From: Glandiceps talaboti | Taxonomy: Eukaryota; Hemichordata; Enteropneusta; Spengelidae | Length of the DNA: 64,000 nt | Reading direction: 5' to 3' | Assembly (NCBI RefSeq): GCF_964340395.1 | Contig: NC_135558.1 | Coordinates: 21,538,871 to 21,602,870 of the forward strand | Shown: positions 13,414 to 25,970 of the stretch, piece by piece | Numbering within the stretch: position 1 is the first letter of the stretch | How the letters are laid out: each line of letters opens with the position of its first letter | Position numbers and translations under genes: made by a program | The notes under the pieces: model-generated | What the model saw: only the letters and a program-made list of their open reading frames with translations | What the model was told of the DNA's origin: nothing | Database searches by the model: none

Positions 13414-14571
13414 TCACGTCCAAGTTGTATCTTTAGCTTTTGCAGCAAGGTACACTGAAAAGAAAAAGAAAATATATATAATCACTCAAGAGTATGATAC
13501 CAATGTATGTAAATATACACAAAAGTTTAGAAACTGCTGATACATGTACATGTAGGCACATGGAGTAATTTTGTGGTACATTTTCTTGTACAACTACACC
13601 AAATACATTCCACTTTTGCTGTTTTAATTTCATGAATTGTATGTGGTACATTTAGGAAATAATTGTTCATTTTGAAAAAATATATTGTAACAAGATCAGT
13701 TCACAGATACAAGATTTGCAATATTATTAGAAATTACCTATCATAATTTTATATAAATATATATATAAATATAACATACCTCTGACTGTATCAATATTAT
13801 GAACATCTAGGACAGGTAAGTTGTGCCGCTCCTTGCCTCTCCTTAAACCCTGACACCACAGCTATTCATTAGTTCTTGCCTTGTAAAAACAAGGCCAAGA
13901 ACAGAATTCATGAGCGATCCTGAAATATATTGAAAATACATGCAAGATATATGAAACCTCAGGCAGTAATACACTTTTTAAATCACATCTTAATGTGTCA
14001 ACACAGACTCTCCCAGAATTCTTCCATAATAAAGGAGGATTCATGTTTAAATTTGAGGTTAAACATAGAACTTGTCATCTAGAAACCGTTAATTTCACAA
14101 TACACACCAAGATTGTGGTTATACACTCCAACTTTCAGCACAATCTACCTAAATGAGGAGTTGGCATTGAAGTAGTTTGCTCAAAAAATCAACTCTTAAT
14201 GTTAAATCATTCACATTGTTTACATATAACATGTAAAAGGAGAAGATTCAAAGAATTTCATACTCAACCCCCCACCCCACCCCACCCATCTCTACTTGTT
14301 TAATGTTCACTGTTTATCAAGAATTATTTTGCTATGATGCAGCAAGATTAACACTTTGTTAGAAATTCATCAGTCACTTACAAATGTGTTATTTGTCCCA
14401 CTCATGTATGGTGACCACACAAGTTATTATTGAAATCAACTCACCAAGATAATCCTTAGCTTTAGCAGCATTATTTTCTGCATCGAACAGACCAACAGAA
14501 CTAACTTTTACATCACTATACTCAACAGGGTGTTCTGTTAGAATCACAAGTGGTCTCATGGACTTTGTACC
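13414..14571 (-). pseudogene. BEN-domain protein gene remnant, three exons, one frameshift
   Basis: Three minus-strand exons fit together: 14445-14571 (acceptor CCACAG, donor GTGAGT), 13780-13919 (acceptor ATTTCAG, donor GTATGT) and 13414-13454 (acceptor TTTTCAG), with AATAAA just after the stop. Exon 2 reads LMNSVLGLVFTRQELMNSCG, then, after one missing base near 13855, GLRRGKERHNLPVLDVHNID. Exon 3 adds VYLAAKAKDTTWT. The pattern 'vFtrqEL.nS..rG..rg....LPvLD...i..vr' matches my knowledge of BEN domains, which bind DNA or chromatin proteins. Exon phases agree (1/2, then 1/2) only if the missing base is restored, so the copy looks dead or the base is an assembly error. The start could be the Met at codon 5 of exon 1 or an upstream exon (a possible donor, CAA|GTAAGT, at about 15118-15124). 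It lies wholly inside the TIR element. Confidence 0.5.
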
Positions 14572-14792
14572 CTGTGGAGATAAACAGACAAAATTATAGT
14601 GCCAGTTACAACTCGACATACAATTTGTTCAGTGTCTTCTACAATGAAGTGTTACTTTCATACATGTCAGACTATAATTGATTGTTCTATTCTATTCTAA
14701 GCTTAGAGAAAACACAACTAATATTGCACAAAAAATATTGCATAGGCCATCGTAACACCGTTCCATAAAGAGTGTAAAAACTTAAAGTATTA

Positions 14793-14871
14793 CAATCAAT
14801 CAATCTTTATTACGTAACATCATGCTTTAGCGAGCATGGTAAAGCATACAAAGATAAGTAAATAAAATACA
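14793..14871 (-). mobile_element. LINE/SINE 3' tail with ATTG repeats
   Basis: On the minus strand this reads TATGCTTTACCATGCTCGCT, then GCATGATGTTACGTAATAAA and GATTGATTG. The same tail occurs on the + strand at 44836-44912. The two copies point to one retroposon family with a short ATTG-repeat tail instead of poly(A). Confidence 0.6.
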
Positions 14872-14879
14872 GAAAAAGT

Positions 14880-15545
14880 ATGCATTCACTGCCATATTTG
14901 ACACATCTCAGTCCATGTGTTGGAGTTCTCAGAGTGCATATTCCAAGAGCTAGGATCTACTGTGCTGTTCATGGCAATCAGTGTAAGGAAATCTCAGAAA
15001 AGGTTCAGTAAATTTAGACAGTGACAAAGTAATTCTACATTAAGGCTAAGAAAAAAATAAAGCAGTTAATCATGGATTTCTCGACTGCACAAGGCATGCA
15101 ATACTGAGTAAATATTACTTACTTGGTCACTTTGGCGAGTGGAACACCACAATCCCGTCGTAAAATTCAGAAATAAACACGTATTTCCCGCTGTTATCGA
15201 GTTACTTGACAGGGAATTCACATTGTAAGGTTGCTGCTATAGGCATGTCATTTCCTAAGAGATCTACCTTGGTCAACCATACTTCCCTCTCTTTACACAT
15301 GTTACATAATGTTAACGGTCAATGACCAGTTTGGTTGTTTGTTAAATGTAAACTCCTCTGCTCATCCACCGTACGCATGTTCATTATAATGACAGCCTTC
15401 AAGGAGAACTTACACCGTATTAAAATGATGCCTGTTGCGAATAATTTGGTTTTATGAGCGCAGTGATCAAGCAAAAGCAACACTGATCAAGCGAAACGCA
15501 TGAATGTCTTCAAGCTTCTACTTCTAGTCCATGGCAAAATGCTGA
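14880..15545. other. Interior of the TIR element, possible 5' exon only
   Basis: A minus-strand open stretch at about 15119-15230 ends at a good donor (GTAAGTAA) in phase with the first BEN-gene exon, but has no ATG in that frame, so it could at best be a 5' untranslated exon. Otherwise nothing was recognised. Confidence 0.25.
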
Positions 15546-15547
15546 GA

Positions 15548-15905
15548 CTCTAGAAGATTGCTCAAAAGGGGGGGGGGAGGGGGGGTACCTTGTAGTTCCA
15601 TTTTATTTTTATTTTATTTTATTTTATTTTTTTAAGACTAGAAGATTGTTTTACAGGCGTTGGGGGGGGTACCTTGTAGTTCCATTTTTATTTTATTTTA
15701 TTTTATTTTTTTAAGACTAGAAGATTGTTTTACAGGCGTTGGGGGGGGGGTAGCTTGTAGTTTCATTTTATTTTTATTTTTTAACATTTTATTTTAACTT
15801 GTTCCATTTTATTTTTATTTTTTAACATTTTTTTAAGATTATAAGATTTTTTATAGGCGGGAGGGTATAGCTTGTAGTTCTTTTTTTATTTTTTTTATTT
15901 TTTTG
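15548..15905. repeat. Four imperfect copies of a G-run/T-run unit
   Basis: The block AGAAGATTG..ACAGGCG, a run of G, then TACCTTGTAGTTCCATTTTA and a T/A-rich tail is repeated four times with units of roughly 70-120 bp. Copies differ mainly in G-run and T-run lengths. Confidence 0.75.
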
Positions 15906-16179
15906 AGAAACACTTACATTACACTAGATGAATCGCAACTCATTAGTCCAATTTATGAAAATACATGGGTTTAAAATTCAAATTCTGTTGGTAATTATTA
16001 ATAATCGACTTCTTTACTGTCATATTGACAAGGCTGGACTTTTGTACAAATTGGTAATTGCACTTTAAGTGCCAACAACTTGCACCTTCAAGTTCTATCC
16101 AGAGCTTTATATCAGTCAATGTTTCATCATGCCTCTGTCGATGGCTTGCTTTTTACTTTGCTCACATATGGCTGTTAAT

Positions 16180-16545
16180 ATTTCTGATAGCTATTATGTG
16201 GATGCCTGTTTTAGCCTTCACAACTTGTTACCTTACCCATCGAAGGCTGTGATAGCTTCGAAGGATAAGGGGGGTTTAGCCTTCACATCTTTCTCAATGA
16301 GCCTTCAATAGCTGTGATAGCTATCGGAGGCTTAATTTTTACCTTAGCCCTCTGACTTAGCCTTCACAGTCTACCAGTCAATGGCTGTGATAGCTATGAA
16401 GGTTTGGGTTAGCCTTCACATCTTGTTCACTTAGCCATCAATGACTGTTCAGCTTAGCCTTCAATAGCTGTGATAGCTATCGAAAGCTTATTTTTCACCA
16501 AAATTCAGTTTTGAGAGCTATCGGATAGCTATCGGAGAGCTTATT
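16180..16545. repeat. Right subterminal cluster of GATAGCTATC palindromes
   Basis: At least six full or near copies, often as GCCTTCAATAGCTGTGATAG and as a pair in CTATCGGATAGCTATCGG near 16520. They mirror the left cluster. Confidence 0.75.
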
Positions 16546-16551
16546 TAGCCC

Positions 16552-16568
16552 TCCAGTTTGGTGAGGGA
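16552..16568 (-). repeat. Right terminal inverted repeat
   Basis: TCCAGTTTGGTGAGGGA on +, the partner of 12116-12132. Confidence 0.85.
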
Positions 16569-19500
16569 TATATTATACTATACTATATTATACTATACTA
16601 TATATTATATTATGCTATGCTATACTATACTATATACTATATACTATACTATACTATACTATACTATATACTATATTATGCTATATACTATATACTATAC
16701 ATTGTACTATACTATACTATACTGTACTGTACTGTACTCTACTGTACTATACTATACTATACTATATAGTATAGTATACAATACTGTACTATACTATATA
16801 CTAGACTATACTATATTCTGTACTATATATTATACTATACTATATTATACTATACTATGCTATACTATATTATGCTATACTATACTATACTAGACTATAC
16901 TATACTATATACTATACTATAATACTATACTGTACTATATACTAGACTATGCTATATAATATATTATGTACTATATACTATACTATACTATACTGTACTA
17001 TGCTATACTATGCTATACTATACTATATACTAGACTATGCTATATAATATATTATGTACTATATACTATACTATTCTGTACTGTACTGTACTCTACTGTA
17101 CTAAACTATATTATACTGTACTATACTATACTATAATATACTATATAGTATAGTATACAATACTGTATTATACTATATACTAGACTAGACTATATTCTGT
17201 ACTATATATTATACTATTCTATATTATACTATACTATGCTATACTATATTATGCTATGATATACTATACTAGACTATACTATACTATATACTATACTATA
17301 CTATACTGCACTATATACTAGACTATGATATATAATATATTCTGTACTATATACTATACTATACTATACTATAATATACTATACTATACTGCACTGTATA
17401 CTAGACTATGATATATACTGTACTATATACTACACTATACTATACTATTCTATACTATATTATACTATATACTAGACTATGTTGTATACTGTACTATATA
17501 CTATACTATATACTGTACTTTATACTTGTCTTTACTATATACTATATACTATACTATATACTATATACTAGACTATTATATACGATACTGTACTATATAC
17601 TATACTATACTATACTATACTATACTATACTATACTATACTATATACTAGACTACACTATATACTATACTATGCTCTATACTATGTACCATACTATACTA
17701 TACTATACTAAACTATATACTGTACTATATAGTATACTATGCTATATCATACTATACTATACTATACTCTACTATACTATACTATACTATACTTTACTAT
17801 ATACTATACTATACTATATACTATACTAGACTATATACTAGACTGTGCTATATACTATATATTGTACTATATACTATACTATACTATATTATACTGTACT
17901 ATACTATACCATACTATATAGTATAGTATACAATACTATACTGTATTATACTATACTATACTAGACTATACTATATTCTGTACTATATATTATACTATAC
18001 TATATTATACTATACTATGCTATATTATATTATGCTATGCTATACTATACTATATACTATACTATACTATACTAGACTACACTATATACTATATTATGCT
18101 ATATACTATATACTATACATTGTACTATACTATACTATACTGTACTGTACTGTACTCTACTGTACTATACTATACTATACTATATTATACTGTACTATAC
18201 TATACTATACTATATAGTATAGTATACAATACTGTACTATACTATATACTAGACTATACTATATTCTGTACTATATATTATACAATACTATATTATACTA
18301 TACTATGCTATACTATATTATGCTATACTATACTATACTAGACTATACTATACTATACTATACTATACTGCACTATATACTAGACTATGCTATATACTAT
18401 ACTATATACTACACTATACTATACTATTCTATACTATATTATACTATATACTAGACTATGCTATATACTGTACTATATACTGTACTATATACTATACTAT
18501 ATACTGTACTATATACTTGTCTTTACTATATACTATATACTATACTATATACTATATACTAGACTATTCTATACGATAATGTACTATATAATATACTATA
18601 CTATACTATACTATACTATACTATACTATACTATATTATACTGTACTATACTATACTATATAGTATAGTATACAATACTGTACTATATTATATACTAGAC
18701 TATACTATATTCTGTACTATATATTATACTATACTATATTATACTATACTATGCTATACTATATTATGCTATACTATACTATATACTATACTAAACTATA
18801 CTGTACTATATACTAGACTACGCTATATAAAATATTATGTACTATATACTATACTATACTATACTATACTGTACTATGCTATACTATACTATATACTAGA
18901 CTATGCTATATAATATATTTTTTACTATATACTATACTATACTATACTGTACTATACTATACTATACTATACACTAGACTGTGCTATATACTATATATTG
19001 TACTATATACTATACTATAATATACTATACTATACTGCACTATATACTAGACTATGCTATATACTATACTATATACTACACTATACTATACTATTCTATA
19101 CTATATTATACTATATACTAGACTATGCTATATACTGTACTATATACTGTACTATATACTATACTATATACTGTACTATATACTTGTCTTTACTATATAC
19201 TATATACTATACTATATACTATATACTAGACTATTCTATACGATAATGTACTATATACTATACTATACTATACTATACTATACTATACTATACTATACTA
19301 TACTATACTATATACTAGACTACACTATATACTATATTATGCTCTATACTATGTACCATACCATACTATACTATACTAAACTATATACTGTACTATATAG
19401 TATACTATGCTATATCATACTATACTATACTATACTCTACTATACTATACTATACTTTACTATATACTATACTATACTATATACTATACTATACTAGACT

Positions 19501-21138
19501 ATACTATATACTAGACTAGACTATACTATACTATACTGTACTATATACTATACTATACAATACTATACTATACTATACTATATACTAGACTCAGTATATA
19601 CTATACTATGCTCTATACTATGTACCATACTATACTATAGTATACTAAGCTATATACTAGACTATGCTATATACTGTACTATATACTACACTATACTATA
19701 CTATACTATACTATACCATACTATACTCTACTATATACTAGACTATGCTATATACTGTATACTGTACTATATATTATACTATACTATATACTATAAACTA
19801 TATTATACTATACACTATACTATACAATGCTATATACTAGACTATGTTGTATACTATATTCTGTACTATATACTATACTATACTGTATTGTACTATACTA
19901 TATACTATACTATATATACTAGACTACATTATATACTATACTATGCTATATACCATATACTATACATTGTACTATACTATATTATACTGTACTGTACTCT
20001 ACTGTACTATACTATACTACATTATACTATACTATATTATACTATACTATGCTATACTATATTATGCTATACTATACTATACTATATACTATATACTATA
20101 CATTGTACTATACTATATTATACTGTACTGTACTCTACTGTACTATACTATACTATATTATACTATACTATATTATACTATACTATGCTATACTATATTA
20201 TGCTATACTATACTATACTATATACTATATACTATACAATACTGTACTATACTATATACTAGACTATACTATATTCTGTACTATATATTTTACTATACTA
20301 TATTATACTATACTATGCTATAATATATCACGCTATACTATACTATACTATACTATACTATATACTATACTATAATATACTATACTGCACTATATACTAG
20401 ACTATGCTATATAATATATTCTGTACTATATACTATACTATACTATACTATACTGTACTATGCTATACTATACTATATACTAGACTATGCTATATAATAT
20501 ATTCTTTACTATATACTATACTATACTATACTATACTATACTATACTATACTATACTATACTATACTAAACTATACTATACTATACTATACTATACTATA
20601 CTATACTATACTATACTATACTATACTATACTGCACTATATACTAGACTATGCTATATCCTGTACTATATACTATACTATACTATACTATTCTATACTAT
20701 ACTATATACTAGACTATGCTACATACTGTACTATATACTGTACTATATACTTGTCTTTACTATATACTATACTATATACTATATTCTAGACTATTCTATA
20801 CTATACTGTACTATATACTATACTATACTATACTATACTATACTATACTATACTATACTATACTATACTATATACTAGACTACACTATACACTATACTAT
20901 GCTCTATACTATGTACCATACTATACTATACTATACTAAACTATATACTGTACTATATAGTATACTATACTATATCATACTATACTATACTATACTCTAC
21001 TATACCATACTATACTATACTATACTTTACTATATACTAAACTATACTATATACTATACTATACTATAATATACTATATACTAGACTGTGCTATATACTA
21101 TATATTGTACTATATACTATACTATACTATATTATAAT
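16569..21138. repeat. CTATA pentamer satellite, right block, with larger duplicated units
   Basis: About 4.6 kb continuing the left block in the same orientation. The variant ACTTGTCTTTA marks longer repeats at about 17524, 18517, 19185 and 20749. The stretch from about 18387 recurs at about 19054, an offset of about 667 bp, with almost the same run of variants. Open frames here are repeat artefacts. Confidence 0.95.
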
Positions 21139-21389
21139 ATTATCTCGTTTTATTGCCGTTAGATTTTTAAATTCGGAATGCTGCAATTGAGTGTTAACCT
21201 ATTTGTCTTTTAAATTTATGTTTCGCTTCTGTGCTATGATTGGTCTTTTTGGATATAATTGATTTCATATCTCATTGTCTGCTATTACGTCCCAGTGTTT
21301 AGTTATTGCATCTCGTAGATGAGATCCGTTAATATAGAGACTGTATGTTGTGTTGAAGACCAATGGGATCTCATTTGTGGGTGTCCAGC

Positions 21390-22200
21390 GAGATATGTCT
21401 CACACTTGCACAAAGTGTATCATCACATGGCATCAGAAGCTACTGTATGTAGTTCCTGAAAATTGGATACTAGTCACTTTACATGTGGTATGTACACACA
21501 TACTTTGCAGTCTGGCGCAATGCAGTCAGTTGTCGAAGCACTTGACTCGCCAGTTACACAAACAATCGACTATAGCATTCCAAAACCACCACCTGTGCAT
21601 CTCCTAAAACTATTATGTGATTCTCACGAAAAACACATTTAAATTTAAAGGAGAATTCTACACACAAACATGCATGTGCATTGGCTCTTGGGCATCACCC
21701 GAAATAGCCGACATTCCATGAACTGGAAAGTCGCATTATTGAATACTACACGGATAAACTATCACTCTGGACACATTTCAGGGGTGGCGTTTTCATGATA
21801 TTTTGTGGCACCCAAGTTGAACTAAATAATCTGAGTGAAAAAATAAACCAAATACATCCAACTTTCAAATTTTCGTTGGAAAGCTCAGATACGGAAGTAA
21901 CATATCACAATCCACAAATGTCAACGGCACCAATAACACAAAGTATTGGATATCAAAACTCATTCCAATATTTACACAGGTAGTACTGCCGCCCGAACTC
22001 AGTCTTCAAAGGGTCCATTAAGGGTCAAACGATCAGATACATACGAACATGTAGTAACGAAAAAGAATTTCAAAAGAAAATTAAATTCTTCACCTGGAAA
22101 CTGGCGAAAAGAGGCTATAATGAAACAGAAATAAATACTAGTAACCTGAGTCCACTATCATAATACTGGCATCTCTATTTGATGAACAATACAAGTAAAC
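21390..22200 (+). pseudogene. Degenerate Penelope-like reverse transcriptase
   Basis: Frame-hopping translation gives an ordered set of reverse transcriptase landmarks: PENWILVTL (about 21457; the catalytic Asp expected just after is His here), AMQSVVEALDSP..PPPVHLLKLL (about 21520-21620), FKFKGEFYTQTC and ASPEIADI (about 21640-21715), then ELESRIIEYYTDKLSLW (about 21722-21775). The DD box region follows and is broken (about 21788), then EKINQIHP.FKFSLESSDTEV (about 21840-21900), FQYLHR, VFKGSIKGQTIRYIRTC (about 22000-22050) and KLAKRGYNETEI (about 22100-22132). The order and wording match Penelope-like elements as I know them. Several frameshifts, stops and lost catalytic residues make it dead. 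The 5' part and the endonuclease are not seen here; a separate endonuclease fragment is at 34.8-35.35 kb. Confidence 0.7.
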
Positions 22201-22226
22201 TCTGGGCAAACAAATACGGAAATACA

Positions 22227-22713
22227 ACACTCCTCAGTACTATACTACACTACACTACAATACACTACACTACACTATAATGTAGTATAGTATATACTAT
22301 AGTATAGTATAGTATAGTATAGTATAGTATAATATAGTATAGTATAGTATAGTATAGTAAAGTATAGTATAGCAATGTATAGTATAGTATAGTATAGTAT
22401 AGTATAGTATAGTATAGTATAGTATAGTATAGTATAGTATAGTATAGTATAGTAAAGTATAGTATAGCAATGTATAGTATAGTATAGTATAGTATAGTAT
22501 AGTATAGTATAGTATAGTATAGTATAGTATAGTATACTAGTAGTATAGTATAGTATAGTATAGTATAGTATAGTATAGTATAGTATAGTATAGTATAGTA
22601 TAGTATAGTATAGTATAGTATAGTAAAGTATAGTATAGTATAGTATAGTATAGTATAGTATAGTATAGTATAGTATAGTATAGTATAGTATAGTATAGTA
22701 TAGTATAGTATAG
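22227..22713. repeat. TATAG pentamer satellite, third block
   Basis: Nearly perfect TATAG repeats on the + strand (opposite orientation to the 9.7-21.1 kb blocks) after a short ACTAC/ACTATA palindromic start. Much more homogeneous than the other blocks, so probably younger or recently amplified. Confidence 0.97.
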
Positions 22714-22715
22714 GA

Positions 22716-22815
22716 GACCGATTTTTGAATTAGAAGACCGACACTTGAATTAGAAGACCAACACTTGAATTAGAAGACCGACACTTGAACTAGAAGACCA
22801 ATTTTTGAATTAGAA
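22716..22815. repeat. 20-bp tandem repeat, five copies
   Basis: GACCGACACTTGAATTAGAA with small changes, exactly five units, directly abutting the pentamer block. Confidence 0.95.
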
Positions 22816-22919
22816 AAATACGATCGGGTCGACAAAAACTCACTGACCTCCCCCCTTTGACCTCTGGCGCTGAGGGAGTCCTTGGGGGTTGTCGTCCTGA
22901 CAGATCGGGAGGTTTTTTG

Positions 22920-23328
22920 TTTCTATTAAGGCAACTTTTAGGTTATTCATAACCTTTGAGGTAATATTTCCCAGCTTTGAAAAGCTAACGTAAATGTAAG
23001 TTTTAAATGAGTTTCCCATGTCACATAAAAATGGGCCCGTAAAATTGGTACAGGGACATTATTAATATTGCATGTATAGTATAGTCACCGGTATGTCAGA
23101 GAACTTTAGGTGGTCATACCTAGGGTATAACAGAAACTGGAGTCTGATGAGATGTGGTGATTTGTAGTGTCAATAACATGACGAGTAGAACAATTTAGAT
23201 TAATTTCATTTATAAACTATCTATGAAAATTGCCATTACGAAACCTTCAAGTTTGCCCCAAACTGCAATATAAGTAAAGCATTGATTGTGAAACAGCCAA
23301 GCATTTACATAACATGTTCTGTAACTAG
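22920..23328 (+). repeat. Dispersed repeat, copy 1 (partner at 60.1 kb)
   Basis: From TTCTATTAAGGCAACTTTTA to CATTTACATAACATGTTCTG this matches 60088-60542 in the same orientation with scattered substitutions. The partner carries an extra segment of about 55 bp. No coding capacity was found. Confidence 0.9.
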
Positions 23329-23329
23329 T

Positions 23330-25970
23330 GTGGTAGCTAGGTAATACATGTATATGTATATGTATAGTTATGTTTGAAGTTATAAGTAATATTAAAGAAT
23401 TCATGTAAGAAACAGGGACAAGAACAAATATTGACATGTACCACATTTCAGACAAGGCTATATGCCATTGTAGAAAGGATTTTTTTCTTCAATCACAATT
23501 TAAAACACAATGACCACACAAAAACACAATAAAACACAATATCCACCTAAAGTTCTGCAGATGATTGAAAGGAGGAAAAGGAGAGGCAAAGAAACATGAA
23601 TTCAAAGATGATTTTTTATTTATATACTTTTTTAAATCGACCGACCGACCAAAATTTTCCATGGAAAAAAACAAAAACATTTTTAAACATTAGGATCACC
23701 CCTACACACCAACCTTGGTGACACCAGGTCGAATAAATAATAGTGGGTGTCTTTGCGATTTCTTAGCTTTATAATGTTATTCATGTTTTTATCAGATAAC
23801 ATCTCTAGTTGATAAAGTTTTAAATCAAAACTATCGTCTTCTCTGTCTCTTTGTAGCTTACCAACTTTGAATTAATTAGTGCACAGCTAATATCCTTGAT
23901 CAAACTGGTAGGCTATTTGGCAAATTACTAGTAACATATTTCCATAACCAGTGTAAATATCTACTAACTGACAAATGGTAATACACCAACCGTTAGTCGG
24001 ATTGGTAGATGTCAGTTAGTGAACTATAAGACTTTTTAAGTTAACGTGAATGTTGGTGGCGCTATATAACGCATGAACGTACGTATAAAACATCTTGGTA
24101 ATATAATTTTGTGTACAATGTATCTGGATGCGTAATTACCAAGTTGCGGCAAACATTAAACGCAAGACGCACATAAAGACCACCATGCAAATAAACAATA
24201 AACAGAGGATACATTGCATTTATTAATCAAACGTTAATACATGTCAACACAATATACTAGGAAATTCCCTTTCCCTGTCTATCTTTCTGTGTAAATACTT
24301 TTTAAGTTTTACTGTTCGTCACCGTGGTCTCTGCATGGACGTACGAGTGGGGTGGGGTGGCACAAACAATAATTACGTAATCAAACGCTATATACATAAT
24401 ATATAACTGTCAGTCAGTCGACGTAGGAAGATTACGCAGTGGGGTTTGACCTTTACTTGCACACGACAGCGCATGACAGAACTGGTAACGCTCATGACTG
24501 TACCAGACACAGGAGTTGCTAATGATACTCGCAACGCATAGAACTGGTACTCGAGTAGTACATGTCTGTACGATTAACATACAGTCTTCCGTTTCTTCTC
24601 CTTCCGCCACTATGACATTGGTGTCAGAATAAAAAAGATGTTACATCATACATGATACGTGACAAGGACAAGATAGGTCGTTGAACTCCTTACTGGGCCC
24701 GTTTACTTGTTTCCGTCATTGACAGGGTCACGTGATCACGACATGGCAAGAACATTATAGTCCAATGTTGTGTCTACGGTAACACTAGACATGTGTGCAT
24801 CGACCTAATACATATACTATCTGATAATTTACATACTGATTAGTTTGGCCACCACGAGGAATGAAGGTTATCCTTCCTACCCCCATGTATGCATACATTC
24901 AGATATACCTCTATGATTTGATTGGTGTTACTTTCCTTACAGTTTATCTATAGTCACGTGATATGTGTAACACTGTAGACCTACGTGTTAGACTTGATTA
25001 TATACGAAACTTTCATCAGCTATTTATGGCAAAATGGTAATTTTCCCCTGAATGAACTTGTAAACGAACAAATACCTTATAGACCCAAGGAAAATATATT
25101 CTTTTTTTCATTTCGGCGACTGAACATAATTTAGACACTGGACGTCGGCTAGTAGTCATTCATAATAAACATGGCTAGTCTTTTTAGTGGTCAGAGGTTG
25201 AACTTTTCCTAGCTTCTATTTTCAGACTTTGTTACGAAGACCTCATATTGTAGAGTAGTACTCAACCGGAGGTCTTTTATATACTAGGGTGACGTAAGTC
25301 GAACCTTGAAAAATACATTGACTTTAATCGATGATATTTACTACACTTTAAAATATTTTTTTGCGTATATGTATTCTTCTGTATATGTCTATATGACTAT
25401 GTGTGTGTGTGGATACACGTCACGTGATGCGGAAATAAACAATACAAATAAATATAGATTACTGGTTGAGTGTAGTATTACAGCATACAGTACATTTATC
25501 TCTTCCTTTTAAGAATTGACGGTCTTTTCCATCATCCTATGTTCACTTCACAACTCTTTACTATAAAACAGACATTATTGATATCAAATACACTTAATCG
25601 GTTATTATCTGAAGGTTGCAATATCGGCACTAAAGCAATTTTTCTGTGAACTCATCGTCCAGGTCTTTCCCAGGCTTTCGATTTGAACAAGTGTAGGGGG
25701 TCTCATATACGTGGAGATGTGCTTGAGGGTCTAATGTGTGTGTGACGTAACAACAAGGGGAAACCCCTTGTACTTTCCCTAGTGAGAGGGAAAGTCTTTA
25801 TACTTTCCCTAGTGAAAGATGGGAAAACGGATGAAACTTTGAACACACTTGTTGTTGATTGTATCCTGTACTTGACAAAATGAGGAATATCATCGTTGAA
25901 AACAATATGAACCGATAAAAAACGTTTACTTATTGGATAACTACGGCAAATAGAAGAAAGTGACAAGTAT
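23330..25970. other. 2.6 kb without a supported gene
   Basis: Mostly unique AT-rich DNA with short open frames (for example near 23210-23680 and 24410-24610) lacking domains, ATG starts in good context or splice structure. TATA-like runs occur near 24064 and 24083 but no gene follows. Nothing else was recognised. Confidence 0.4.

Larger units (their letters stand above)
12116..16568. mobile_element. 4.45-kb TIR element inserted in the pentamer satellite
   Basis: The left end reads TCCCTCACCAAACAGGA and the right end, reverse complemented, TCCCTCACCAAACTGGA (16 of 17 identical). Both ends abut CTATA satellite. Joining the two flanks recreates a run found elsewhere in the satellite (TTCTGTACTATATATTATAC at about 11241), so the element cleanly split one array. 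Boundaries at CCCTCACC would give a 2-bp AT target duplication; boundaries one base further out would give none. Both subterminal regions carry clusters of GATAGCTATC. No transposase was recognised, so it may be non-autonomous. It holds a BEN-domain gene remnant on the minus strand and a LINE tail. The superfamily was not identified. Confidence 0.8.

Noticed and set aside
15119-15230. Extra 5' coding exon of the BEN gene
   Set aside because: The frame in phase with the next exon has no ATG and an unlikely composition; at most a 5' UTR exon.
16558-21069. Open frames of up to 159 codons in the right satellite block
   Set aside because: Same pentamer artefact; near-identical 'proteins' repeat because the DNA blocks are duplicated.
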